Below, piece by piece: positions 34,801 to 47,307 of a DNA stretch of 64,000 bases (positions are counted from its first letter, which is position 1; the number at the start of each line of letters is the position of its first letter). The DNA comes from Tanytarsus gracilentus (Eukaryota > Arthropoda > Insecta > Diptera > Chironomidae), in the NCBI GenBank assembly GCA_038502055.1, contig JAXRKN010000043.1, positions 5,332,001 to 5,396,000 on the forward strand, read 5' to 3'. A program made the position numbers and the translations under genes. The notes beneath the pieces are model-generated. The model was not told where the DNA came from, searched no databases, and worked only from the letters and a program-made list of their open reading frames with translations.

Positions 34801-37800
34801 GGAGGTGTAAGAATGCGAGTGAATTAGAGGCAAGTTTCAAATCATTATGCTCGATGAATTTCTTCTCACATCTCGCTGCCATTAAATCAATTATTGTTTA
34901 TTTAAGTTTGATTGATTATATCAATTTTATTCGGCCAATGATCGAATAATCCACGGGCAATTTGATTCTACGCTTCTGATAGTGTCGAGAAGAAAGGAAA
35001 CGATTATTCATCGGAATAATGGCACCACCTTAAAAATAAAAATAATTTAGCAAATTTTTCTGCTCATTCCTGAATTCACTTTTAGAGAAGATGTTTCTAT
35101 CTTCGCCACACGGCAATTCTTTATTATTGTTATGTCCTCTTTCTCATTTCTTGATTTGCTCGAACATATTTATTTATCGGACTCTTATATTGATAGTCGG
35201 GTGTGAGAATTTTTACTTTTTTTTTCGACCGCAAAAGCAGTAACCTACTACAAGGACGCGTGTGAGAGAGAAACTAGTTTTGACAGTCGACTTAAAAAAA
35301 TTCTTCCTGCAAATAATATTCGCATACTCGACAGGAAATTCTTAAAGCAATATAAAAAATATTCATTCAGCTGGTTGGTTGTCACCAGCGTGAAGTATTT
35401 GCGTAATTAAATACTTAAGATGAGTGTGTGAAGATTAAATATCTCAGCGTATTCTGAAGATCACTTGAGCTTTCTTTTGAACAATGGATAAGAATGTACA
35501 TAGAGGTCTTTTTTTGGGGTTAAGGTTCTTTTAAAAAAATTTAAAAAATCTAGTTCAAAAAATTCACGCTCTAAATAATTTTAAATTATTTTGTTTCGTG
35601 CCTTTCAATTGAACCCCCGCGAAAAAAAACGACTCATTTGTGTTAGCAAACAATTGATGCGGGCAAGGGAGAGCATGAGAGGATAGAATTAAGAGCGAAA
35701 CGCAAATTGACGGATTATTATTCTGCGTAAATATTTAAAAATTTAATAAAGAGAGCTTGAGAATATTATTTAAAGCATGGAACGCGATTAAGAATCATCG
35801 TTTTCATCTTCTTATTTGGCCATTTTTTTTATGCCAACAACAAATTGCCTTAGAGTGAGAATGGGTTCACTTCATATGTGTCAGAATTGCGCGCAAAACT
35901 AAGAAGAACTCTTGATATATTCAGAAATTAATCTCTCTTCCTTTGAAAAATGTTCTCATTTGATGGTGAATGATGATGTTTCAGTTTTATCAAATTGTCT
36001 CAAGTCACGATTTTGACCTTTTTTTTCTCTTTCCCCTCAGCGCACAAGTTCATTGCCAATATGTTTCTCCAATTTCTCTCGTTCAAGGTTCTTAAGATTT
36101 TATTTTTATGAGGAAATTGATCCTAACAGGATTTTAGCGCTACGGTTCTGTGTAATTTCCTTCGAGAATTGAAGGCACGATTTCTACGAATAAGTGCATC
36201 AGGAAGCCACTGCGATTGATGCAATTTTACGGATGTCATTCGGCACACAGACAGGAAGCATCATCTGGCCGGACGGAATGCTTTGATTCACGACTGTTGC
36301 CAGTTTTTTTCATATATTCACTTGATTGCCTTTATCAATGCCCCTTTTGTATTATTTTTTGATCTTTTTTATTACACTTTTTTTCTATTTTAAAACGGAA
36401 ATTATTAAAATGATAATAAAAAGATTTAAATTCTTTTTCATAAAATTATATAAAAAGAGAGATTAGAAATTCACTTTGCGTTCGGGGGCAAAACGAAATG
36501 AACTCCTTTGAGATTGTCATTCGATATAATTTTAACCTCATCAATCAAGTTCTTACTTTTCGTGTGCCACCCGTGTGTCTAACTTTCTCGCTTTATTTCC
36601 TTTTTTAAATGCATAACGGAGCAAAAAAGGCAACAAGTCGGCAATCAACGCATCGATTTCCTATTTTTAAGGCACACTTCCTCTTCTTTTTATGGAAGTG
36701 CTAAAAAAGAGCAGATTTTCTGTTAGACCACTCAAATTTCTCTCTCTTTACGAATATATATGCATTTAACGGACAAGTGTGACCACACGAGACTTTTTAT
36801 TTCATCGCATGAGACGTGCTCGACAGAAATAAGTTCAACATTATGTGAGGATATCTTTTCGCAAATGTTCAGCACATGTTTATCACTTAAAAAGGAATAT
36901 ATATGTGTATTTTTTTTGTTTTATCTAACAATTACTCGCATATGTGGCAAATCTTTTTACATAACAAGTCTGAAATTTTTATTTATTCTCCCTCATGCAA
37001 AGACAAAACTCAAGTGAAATATATAATTGGAAAAGAAAAGAAATGCAATTCATTAAGGAACATTTTTCTTTCTTTTTTTCGGAGAACAAATTTTTTAGCA
37101 CATTCATTCTCATAACATATGAGAAGAACTTGAAACCTCACACAATGTTGTTGGAGTGCGCGTCGAATATGAAATAAAAGGAAGAAAGAGATTTGATAAC
37201 GAATTTTCTGAAGAAGAAAAGAAGACTCGAGCGATATATTTTCTTTTTTCTTCGGAGAGCTCTCAACTGATCGCGCTCAGTGTTATTTACTTTCAAAATA
37301 AGAGGAGCATACATATAAGAGAGTATACAGTAGAGAATCCACTGGTGAGAGTGATCACGATGAGATTTCGACGCCAACGACTATTCTGATTCCCGAGCGT
37401 AACTGTGCGGGTTTATTCTCATTTTCTCGACATAATTGTTAACGTACTTTTTTATTATTCTCGCTCTCTCTCACTCTTTATAGAGAAAAGAAAAAAAAAC
37501 TCCCCATCATCCTGAGAATTATTAAAGATCTCCATCTGAGAAACGCGAAGGCTTAAGGAAAAGAAATGCGGCGATAACAACAATTTACCAGCCAATGCAA
37601 ATTAATTTACGCTCTTTGGTTATTTAAAATTCTTTTGGACTCTCATGGGATTTTTTTCTCAACGAACGTGAAACGAGTTTTGCGAAATTAAATGTTTGCA
37701 TGTGAAGAAATGTTTCACATATATGTGCGAAGGATAAAAGTACGATAAAAAATATCCCCATTCATAAAGTCTCAGAAAAAAAATATTGTGTAATATTCTC

Positions 37801-40800
37801 TCATTCATGTACGTTTCGTTTCCGCTGTTGATAAGGTCGAAATATATATGTATGAAGGGATTTGATAACTCTATCAGCTGATTGTACTAATAAATGGTGA
37901 TTTTCAAAAATCTTTCCTTATCTAATTTTTAATTCAATATTTTTATTTACACAAAAATCAAGGGGCTTGTTGCAAAAAATTCTTAGAAGTATTTTTTATG
38001 ATGAGTTTGCATTTTATTTCTTTACAAAAAAAATTCTCATTCAATAAAAAAATATTTTTCTAGTCAATAAAAGATCCTTGTTAGGGAAAAAGGGACTCAT
38101 CAAGTTAATCAATTGAAAAAGAGATATCAAAAGAATTCCACTGTGAAGCGATCATTTAATCAGAGGATAATAAATTAATAAGCTACGCGCCAAAAATAAA
38201 TTCTTCTAACATATAACGATATCTTTCGATCTTTTCTCTCTAATTTCTAGCGCGCACTTTAAATGCCAGCATGAAAGAACTTTTTTTAAAGAACTTCTAA
38301 AGTGTGGTGATTGCATGTAAAGCCTTTTGAGTGATTGACAACAATTAAGGAAAGTACCACGGATCCTTTGTGTCGCCAATTACATTGCAAAATTATCTCA
38401 ACAATTGAACCTGACTCTCCTTCTCTATTTCTTTTGTACTCGCGCCGACTTTCTTCTCTTTTAACGAGACAAAAATGCAATTTATACTTTTTTTACTTAA
38501 ATAGAAAAGTCATTGTCAGGTCCATTAAGGTTGAGCTTATTGCTTTGTAACAAACAATAAATAAAAATTGAAATCATCGAGAAGTTTTTTTGTGAAAAAT
38601 GTTCAGATTCTAGAGAAATGATTTTTGTGTGTCCACTAAAAGTATCACATTGCCTTTTTCTCAGGCTCTGTCGGACTCCTCGAGCAAAAGTAGAAGGAGA
38701 TAACAAGAAGATCAGAGCCCTCAGATTGTGGATGCAAAAAGAAGTCGAATGGGAACAATGGATGCTCATTGTTCCATCTCAAGAACTGAATCGAATCTCG
38801 CAAGACATTTTTCTTGAGACCATTTTTTCTCATCACTTAAAAAAGTAATATTTTCCTTCTCTCTACTTTTTTTAAAGGCACAACTCATATCAGGTGCTTT
38901 CCCATGGAATGATTTTTAGAGAAAATTTTCTTGGCATATACCTGGGAAGTTCCTTCTGCGAAATCTTCCTTTAATAGAGCAAAAAATATATTTTTTTATT
39001 ACAAAAGTCTTTTGAATGAAATTGATATTTTGCAGGAAAGGAATTTTTTTATTGTCACATCACAATTCGCGTATTATCAAATAAAATTTATCTAATGGTT
39101 TGTTTACTGAGGAATGTCCATTGACAATATTCTATTGTTGCGGGGGATTTGACAATTTATAACGATTTCTTTTTTAAGTTTAAAGAAAAGTTTATGCAAA
39201 AATACAACATGAAAAACTGATTGACTCAAACAAATGACCCCTAATGATTTCTCTAAAAAGATTCTAAAGAGATGGCCATCTAAATATTTTCGAGTGGTTT
39301 TTGTTCTCATCATTAAAAAACAGCAATCTTTTGTCTAATTGAATAATGAGGTAGACAACATCATGCTGATAATATTGTCGTAATTGAGACTGACCAGTAC
39401 GGATCTTTAAAAGATCTGTACCTGGACCATCAATAGAATGCATGAAAAATTAGTGCAAAATTTTTAAGGTTTTTTAAATGGTCAACAAATAACAACTAAA
39501 ATGCAAAAAATGATAAATTACATCCTTAGAACTTCAATTGGTCAGTATTTTATTTCAACAAGAGTCATTTATCATTGTCAATAATACATAAAGATATAAT
39601 TTATCGAAATTAATCGAGAGGAGGTGAAGGCGAGGAAATCTAATTAAAGTCATTACGGTAGCAATCAAAAAAGGTGGCGATTTCGTAATTAAATTTGTAA
39701 ATCATGAACCTGATCAAACTTTTTTAACCATGCTCCGATCTCGTGACAAACCCGCTACCTCCTTTCGGTATAAATGTGTCCCTCGAAAATTCTCTACTCC
39801 ACCCACGATGTCTGTCCCATTTTCTAAATTTTTCTTCCAAAATTAAAAGGTAATAAAATTTTTCTTCTAATTTACGACCGATCTATTAAAAATGTAAAAT
39901 TTTCGGAGCTTTATTGAAAGGAGTTATATTTATTTCAACTTAAATATCAAAACGAAATGCCGTGATACGCCTACACTTTCAGGCATTTAAATGCGACAAT
40001 TTTTCTTTCGAAGAAAATAGAAATATTAGAATGTAATTTATAGAAATTCGTTAAATTGAATTTTCGGGGTTGGTCATTGCTCGATACACTCCTTCAATAT
40101 TTTAATCGCTGTATTATTTATGTGTGTCTTGCTGTTTCGTGCAATTAAAGATCAGGGATAGAAAGGCATCGAATAGAAAGGGTGACAAGATTCTTATCTT
40201 GATCATGGCTTTCATTTGAATCAAAACTAATAAAAAATCCTTTTTTCTCACATAATTTTCGACACACACCTGAGCATGTTTCCAAAACAAATTTTCTATG
40301 CTGGATGCATATTAAGAAATATAAAAAAAGAAATTTTAATTTTTTAACCCATAAAATTTTTTGATATAAAAATAGTCTCGGACAATAATGCAATCAACAT
40401 ATTGAAAAGGGACCACACAAAATTATAATAGGTGTGTGTTTTGAATGCATGCTGGCATTGGAGAGAAAGATATTTCACAACAAATTTATATTATTTGCTT
40501 TATCCTTTTTTCTCATGTACATTAAAATGTAGATAAAACTTTTGACTTTCGGCTTTGAAATGATAAAAAAATTTACATTTTTTACACAGCAATTTTGTTT
40601 ATGCAATAAACATTAGCACGCTCATAAATACGAGCGGCAAATGTCATAAAAACGAAGTGAGGCAACAAAATAATGCATTCAAGGAATTTCTTCCAGAGAA
40701 AACCAATTTAAATCAGTCTAAAGAACTTCAAAGGCAAAAAATTATGCTGGTCCAAACAACCGACACGTACATTGGGACTTCGTTTGAAAAGAAATTGTGC

Positions 40801-41901
40801 AGGAAGGTCTCAATTATGTAAAGAAGATTTTCACAGCAAAAGGATTGCAGTTTTTAGTTCTCAACAAAATTTTCTGTGTTGCTTTCAAGGTTCTTTTGGC
40901 AAATATATTTATACATGCAGTAAAATTCCAAAAACCAGTTTCGTGTGAATTTTTTCACTGAAGATGAATGAAAATGTAAAGGAGAGGAAAAAAAGAATCG
41001 CTGATTACTTTTCATCGTTCGTTTTTATTCCGTTAGAATTGGTGCGACATAAAAGCTTGCAAACTTCCTGACTTCTCGGTACCAGCTGACCGTTGGGACA
41101 TTTAAAAATGGGTTCCGCAAGTGACTCTTCACAGAAGTCACCAGGCATTTCGTCGTAAAAGAACATTGTTGTCACTTGATTCTTCTCCCATATAATGTTG
41201 AGCAATTAAATGCCTACAGAATGGAGTTTCCGGTCTCTTTGGTACTCGGAGTTTGCAAACAATTGAAAGACGATATGAGCAATTGAAGAGAAGGAAAACA
41301 TTTTCAAGGAATGCAAAAATAAAAACTTGTGCCATAAACATGTCGAAGCTAACAAACTATACGAGTCTCTCTTTTTATACATTTTTTCAAGGAAAACAGT
41401 TAAAATTTCAATTCTTTATACTTTCGTGGAGATCTTTTGAGGAAACTATGGCGCTTTTAAGATTGACAATAATTTTATATTGTCTTCGTAAAAAAATAAA
41501 TTCATCATTCACATGTCAACTGTTGCATTTTTGAGCGGCAAGAAATCTTTATGGAATTATCTTTAATTTTTCTGTCCTGAATTTCCTTCTTAATCTCTAG
41601 TAACACAAAAAGTTTCAAGTGAATTCTTCGGCAATAACTTTTTTTTTGCAAAACATTCGTTAGAAAAGAGAACAAATTTTTTTATTGTTAAAATTTCAGA
41701 AGAATTTCCCTTGAAGGCAAATAATCTCGAGTTTCACATGAGAGAGATATAATTGCCATTGTTGAGACTCGTAAAAAATCATGCAACGTACAAAAGTCAC
41801 TAGCTAAGTCGTAAAAAATAAAGAGATTCCAGTTCAGGGAGGTCAGGAGCTAGAGCTACCAGCTCATTTCATTTCTATGGCAACCGAGCGAGTCACAAAC
41901 A
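28802..41901. promoter_or_regulatory. 13-kb gene-poor region upstream of string
   Basis: No coding gene with recognisable domains or a multi-exon structure was found between string (-) and B9D1 (+). In flies, string is controlled by a very large upstream cis-regulatory region of many tissue-specific enhancers, so a similar role is a reasonable inference. The stretch holds short palindromes (30311-30332 and 39392-39428), many A/T runs and GA/CT-rich patches, and a few orphan ORFs discussed under findings (38641-38848, 41005-41341). Confidence 0.45.
39392..39428. repeat. imperfect 37-bp palindrome
   Basis: The halves read CCAGTACGGATCTTT and, reversed, CCAGGTACAGATCTTTT. The match is nearly complete apart from a one-base shift and one change, with almost no loop. 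The site lies in the string upstream region. It could be a dimeric protein-binding site or a cruciform; function unknown. Confidence 0.6.
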
Positions 41902-42541
41902 ATGGAACGGCAGTTGAAAGAAATGTCGATCGAGAATTTCTTCTATTTAAATATCTTGGGCGAGATTAAATCAGCTAATTTTCCCCTTGGACCGAGTGGC
42001 AGCGGAATATTTTGTCGATATGACATCGTTACTGGCGACGATTGGGAGCTGGTTAGTGGAATACAGGCGGGAATAACGCAGTGCGCTAACGGAGGAAAAT
42101 ATTCGGACGAAATTATTTTCAATATGCCAATTGAGTGCACGTTCAAGTCCACAAATGTTTATGGATGTGAGTCATAAATTTATTTAATATCTTTTTATCT
42201 AATAATTTTTTTTAAAAGGGCCACAATTAATTCTGAGTCTCTACGGAACGAACATGTGGGGAACTGAAGTGAATATGGGCTATGCACGCATCCATGTTCC
42301 ATGTGAAATATCAAACAAGTCCGAAACAACAGTCATACGAGCACCAATTATCATACCGAAATCCACAAACATCTGGTCTTCACTTATCAACCTTATCACA
42401 AACCGTAATCCAGAGCTCAGAGATCCAAAAATATTAGCCGATGGAACAAAAACAAAGAACCTTTTTACGTCGTCATATGGTGAAGTTATTATATCGCTCG
42501 AAAGCATCACCAAGGGAACGGAAAAACTCAATTTCGATTAA
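41902..42541 (+). CDS. B9D1: B9 domain-containing protein 1 (ciliary transition zone)
   Basis: Two exons, 41902-42166 and 42219-42541, joined at phase 1 across a 52-bp intron, give 195 residues. The B9/C2-like domain fills most of the protein: LGEIKSANFP at its start, GDDWELVSG, then FNMPIECTFKSTNVYGWPQLILSLYG. The GW pair is created by the splice. Further family blocks are GYARIHVP and RNPELRDPKI. B9D1 is a subunit of the MKS/B9 complex at the ciliary transition zone, which gates membrane-protein entry. In flies such genes act in sensory neurons and male germ cells. A poly(A) signal AATAAA is at 42595-42600. The next gene on the same strand starts its ATG only 98 bp after this stop. Confidence 0.93.
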
Positions 42542-42639
42542 AAGTTTGGTCGATAAAGTATTTTTTAACTGTGCAGTTTTTTTCCAATCGAATTAATAAA
42601 ATACTATTTGCGAAAAAAAGTAACTAAGGTACTGAAACA

Positions 42640-43061
42640 ATGATTAGTGACGACGAGCCAAAGAAGAGTAAGAAGAAGAAGGTTAAGAAGTTAGACGTTT
42701 ATGCATGTAAGCATGGAAAACGTTCTAAATCACTCGTGCCTTAGTAAGTCTTGCTATCATCAATCACTGACCACATTATTATAATAAATTATTTAAATTC
42801 CACAGCGATCAAGTTTGCAAGAAAAGATATCACGAGTCTGTTGTGAATTATAATAAACAATTTCAGTCGGAATTGCAGTCACTCGAGAGGATGCAACCGA
42901 CCGCTTATGATCAGCTTAGATTTCATCGTCTCTTCGCAATCACAACATTGTGGCCTCCGCTTCACACACGAAAAGAGATTGAGTATACAATTAATGTCCT
43001 GTATAAGCCCAGTCGAAGAGTCGAAAAACATGTCGATGAAGCGATGAAGAAGAAGTTTTAA
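42640..43061 (+). CDS. small basic protein of unknown function (119 residues)
   Basis: Two exons, 42640-42743 and 42806-43061, joined at phase 2 across a 62-bp intron with strong GTAAGT and CAG borders, give 119 residues. The N-terminus is Lys-rich (KKSKKKKVKK), with two CK pairs nearby (ACKHGKR, QVCKKRYH). The rest is predicted helical, with a Trp/Pro block (ITTLWPPLHTRKEIEYTINVL) and a Lys-rich end. I do not recognise a family. It follows B9D1 by 98 bp on the same strand, and a B9D1 poly(A) signal lies between them, so the genes are very tightly packed or co-transcribed. A poly(A) signal lies at 43102-43107. A ciliary or sperm role would fit the neighbour but is only a guess. Confidence 0.75.
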
Positions 43062-44483
43062 CGAATAATATTTTGTTGACGGTTAGCTAGAATGTTCTCA
43101 CAATAAATTTGCTAACAACACACTTTCTTACATAATTCTCTTAATAACTCTCTCGAGGCAAGACAAAGTGAAAATCAATAAATGTGTCCTCATAAAATTC
43201 CATTAATACCCAAGACGCTCAAAATCGTCTTAAGTCGATTGCGAGTTGAATAAATTTTGATTATGTTTATTACTTCTTTTTTTTTCTTCAAAAAATTCTC
43301 TTCAGTAGTCGCTGCATGCAAGAGTTTATTTGTTGCAATAAAAGAAAACTTTTTGGTCGAATGAATGAATGAATGACTTGTCAATTGATTTTATTGGCGC
43401 AAAAATCACACACATTTTGCAGCGGCACACATGATGCAATTTAAGTATTTTTTTTCGACTGCCAGGTGGTAACGTTTTCACCCCTCATGATTAAAATTTT
43501 TGGTACATTGCGCTCATAATGCAAAAATAGTTTTTTTTAATTTCCAGTTCTATGAACCAGTCGAAACACCATCATCAGAGTCGTACACACGTGTTAAATT
43601 TCTCATTCATTGTGTAATGTCATTTTCAGATATATCGACCCCGCCGATAGCGCTACACAAACACACTAGTTAGAGAATCACCACCATACACTATTTTTAT
43701 ATAAAGCCAAAGCATTATTTTAATTCTGATATTTTTTTGCTATTTTTACATACAATCATGCTATATTTATATATGAGCTGGCAGATGTTTTTCTAAAAAC
43801 TCTATAGTGATTAAATATTATCTAACCCGCATATACGAATCACTTCAAGCCTGAAAAGTGTCGTGATAAAATTAGGCGCGAGGCAAAAAGTAATTTCAGA
43901 TTGGAGTTTTTAATAAAATTCTCTTTTTTCACCCTCATCTATAATGAAAAGAAATTCCCATCAACGGATAGAATGGCAGGTCGATTTACAGGTAGCTGAG
44001 AATTCTTGTAGTTGTGGGTGATCTATTGTGATGCTTTATGTCGGCTTGTGCCAAAAAAGAATCGAATTGGAAAATTACCTGATTTATTGCTCTTCGAGTA
44101 CAACGAACAAAAAAGAGAAAAAAAATAGTTTCAGCTAGCACATAACAAATTGCTGTGCGAATTCTCGAGAAGAGGAGCCTTAAAATAATAAAACTATTTT
44201 TTTTACAAGCATAAAAAATCGTAAGACAATGAGGTTGTTATCTATCGCATCATTACACTTGAAGAAAATTTTATCAACAGGGGAGCACAGGGAGTTCAGG
44301 TAGTGTTGGTTTCGCAATAACGCAATATGACACATTTAAATTTATGACATGGCGCTTTAGCAATAAAATTTGAAATGCGAGGCGCTTAAAGAGTCATTTG
44401 ATAATTTTTTAGCGAGCATGTGAGAGATAAAGATTTTTTCATCCAAACAGCATTTAACGACTTTTAATAATTTTAAAATTGAC
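43062..44483. other. intergenic between convergent small genes
   Basis: AT-rich region. It holds the 3' end of the 119-residue gene (AATAAA 43102-43107) and the 3' flank of the minus-strand 85-residue gene. Further 3' exons of that gene could lie here if the donor at its stop codon is used, but none was convincing. Confidence 0.4.
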
Positions 44484-45240
44484 TCACCCTTCTTCTTCAA
44501 CAGCAGTTTTTGTGATTTTGCTAATTGTTGCTTCATCTCCTTCATCGTTTGAACCACTTATGCATTTATCTGTAAGAATGGATATAATTAAAGTACTTGA
44601 TCCGATATGATAAAAAATTGCAGTTCAGAAACGTTATAGAATTTTATTAGTGTGTGCCTGTATGTGTACATAACGACTTTGCACCATAACGGTTTTGACT
44701 ATATGTGAGAGTGCAGCATAAGGGAGGAAAATGAAAGGGATGATTTTGTGAGTTTGATAGACAAGAAAATATTTTTATTTTAACGTCAACGACTTTTGCC
44801 TCAAACTTTTCTTTAAATTAAATTTCTATGGTAATTGTTAATTGCCTCAGTCTGACGCAATGCCTTTTCACTTTTCACACTCATACCTGCCGTCATTTAA
44901 ACTTTATTAAAGTTATGCACACTTCAAAAAAATAAAAGAAGAAAATTTCTTGTTTTGGTTGAAAATTTTTTTTTCATAGAATGCTTTGATTTTTATAGTT
45001 CTCACCTTCTTCCGCACTGGATAAATTCGATTTGTATGTCGGTGTATCAAGAGTAGACACGCAGAAACGGAAAGCAAGATCAGTTACCGGTGACTTAAAT
45101 TAAACGAGAAAAAAATTGTCAAGAGTGGTGAAAAATATCGATCAGAAATTTCTCACCTCTAATGGTCTTTGGCAGAGATAACTCGGTGCCTCGTCAACTT
45201 TATGCTTCATATCAACTCGAATTTGTAACTTGCTGTCCAT
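44484..45240 (-). CDS. hypothetical 85-residue protein, three exons
   Basis: Exons 45157-45240, 45006-45093 and 44484-44569 join in consistent phase (0, then 1) with good donors (GTGAG) and acceptors (TTTAAG, TTACAG). The product starts MDSKLQIRVDMKHKVDEAP, continues through SPVTDLAFRFCVSTLDTP, and ends in an acidic Ser/Thr-rich stretch. No signal peptide, membrane helix or known domain is visible. The stop TGA at 44484-44486 lies inside a strong 5' splice site (GG|GTGAGT), so the gene may instead splice onward, making this the N-terminus of a larger protein. ORFs in other frames are blocked by stops at the exon borders, which supports this frame. Function unknown. Confidence 0.55.
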
Positions 45241-47307
45241 TGTTTATGGATGAAAACTTATATTCTCATTATTTTTAATTTGTCGGTATGAAAATAAACT
45301 TTTTTTTTCGCGCTTAAAGAGGAAAGAGAGAGAGAGAGAGGCGGGAAAGGAGCGAGAAGATTTTCTTTTAAATCAAAAAACAAAATCCGTTAGAATCGAC
45401 CGTTAATTTTCTCTAAGGTGCCTCAAAAAAAATTTAGTTCTGCAACACGTGACTGAAAAGAAAATCATGGTTGAAATTTCATGGACCCGCACCAAATTAC
45501 ACGATTCTTAATTAATTGCTTAATTTTCACCATGTGCTGTGAAGGAAATCAAAAATAGGAAAGCCTTAAGGTGCCTTTAAAATTCAACATGTGTAAAAAT
45601 TGTCGGCCAAGAATTCACTGAAAAAAAATCAATAAAAATCTCCACTCGTATAAAGATTTAATTCGTCCCAATTTCTAAGAAATTAATCTCTGTAAAAAAA
45701 TAGTAAACATCTTCATCCTCCAATTATGCAATCCTGAATCCTGAGCTAAACTTGTGTGGGATGAATGTTGTGAGAAAAATTCCTCACTTGTTCGAACGTA
45801 TTTAACGAATAATCCCACACAAAATCTGAAACTTCCCATCAATGTGCAGTGAGCTGAAGAATGTGGATCTCATAACTGATACTTTTTCATCATCTCGTTT
45901 TCCTCCTCAGTTCCATTTGATGCTTCCGACCACCGTGCAAATCTAAAATCCGTTCTCATAATTCACCTGAATGAAATTCCTTAAACTTCCATCATCCTCC
46001 CTTAATCTCCTTTTGTCATTCAAATATAATTGAGCAGAAAAGGAGAGCGAAGAAGACGAAGAACTTTTTCCTTTCACATCTCATGGACGTATGTGAAATT
46101 ATAAGGAAATCTCTCGAGAGATGAAAACATCAAAACGATAAGTGTCGGTGAGTCTTTTTCCATCTGTATGCTATTTTGCGAAAAGAATGGCAATGTTTGT
46201 ATGGCAGGTAATGGCTCTTTATTGCTTTTGTGCTCTATACCTAATTCCACATCCTGTCGTTCTCTTTTTATTTGCTCAGAGCATAAAAAAATTCTTTCAT
46301 TCATTTTTTTCGCTAAAAATATTTCTAGGGATAAAATTTCTTTCGAGAGTAAATTTTAATAAATATATATGGATGTGAAAAGAAGGTAATAACGGGATTA
46401 AATTCTTCGCCAAACAAGGCACAGAGTTCTCATGCAGGACACACAATGCATATGCTGAAAAGGTGGAAGTATTTATTTGGGAAATGCTTTAGGAATTTTT
46501 CGCACGAGGACAACAAAAAAAGGGAATTTCAGTTAAATGTTTGATCACTTTTTAAAATTCTTTCAACAAAAACCGTGTGAAATTTCACCTTTTCAATCCA
46601 CTTACTCCTTCCTTTTTTTCTCATGCGAGGAAATTGGGAAGGATTAAATATTTTAGTGGTGGCTTGATGTCAGACGGAAATGAAAGGTCTATCATGAAAT
46701 TGAGACATTTTTTCAGAGAATTATTTCAATATTTTATGGTGTATTGAACTAGTCTATTGAGGACATCGAAAGAAATACCACCGACGAAGCGTTGATATTA
46801 ATTATTTATTAAATCAGATTCTCGCCCACGTGGAAACTCATTGCGAAAAAAATCAGGCTATCAAGCAAATAGCTTTCATATATATTAGCATCCAAATTAA
46901 TCCTATACAACTTGGATAAACTTTTAAGATTCACATAAATAGATAAAATATTTTCGATTTATATACTCTCGAGACGTTTGCGATCATTAAATATTTAGAG
47001 AGAGAGCAACGGCAGGATGTTGAATTTCAAGCTTTTTTTATGTTACTCCGCGCGCGAAAAAAAGATTTTAGCAAATAAGTTTATTGCCATGGCTAGAACC
47101 AGTTTTCATACGCATGTATATAGAAAATTTTTCTACCATTAACGCACATAAAACACACTTCATTAGCCCGGTCATTATACGCACATTTTTACACATAATC
47201 ATTTTAGCTATTTTAGAGGGATATTCGAGAATATCGATAGTTTTATTGGACGTTTGTCGCAAATTAGATAAATTAGCTTTATATTAATGTAGAAAAGATT
47301 TTAATAA
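45241..47307. other. intergenic, no gene seen
   Basis: It contains the promoter of the 85-residue gene, a GA microsatellite patch near 45320-45345, AT-rich spacer, and the 3' UTR of the MATH-BTB gene (minus-strand AATAAA at 47080-47085). ORFs at 46074-46378 and 47068-47287 have no splice or domain support. Confidence 0.45.

Noticed and set aside
36760..37389. Cluster of overlapping ORFs on both strands in the string upstream region
   Set aside because: Mutually overlapping, low-complexity, no splice pattern and no domain; consistent with chance.
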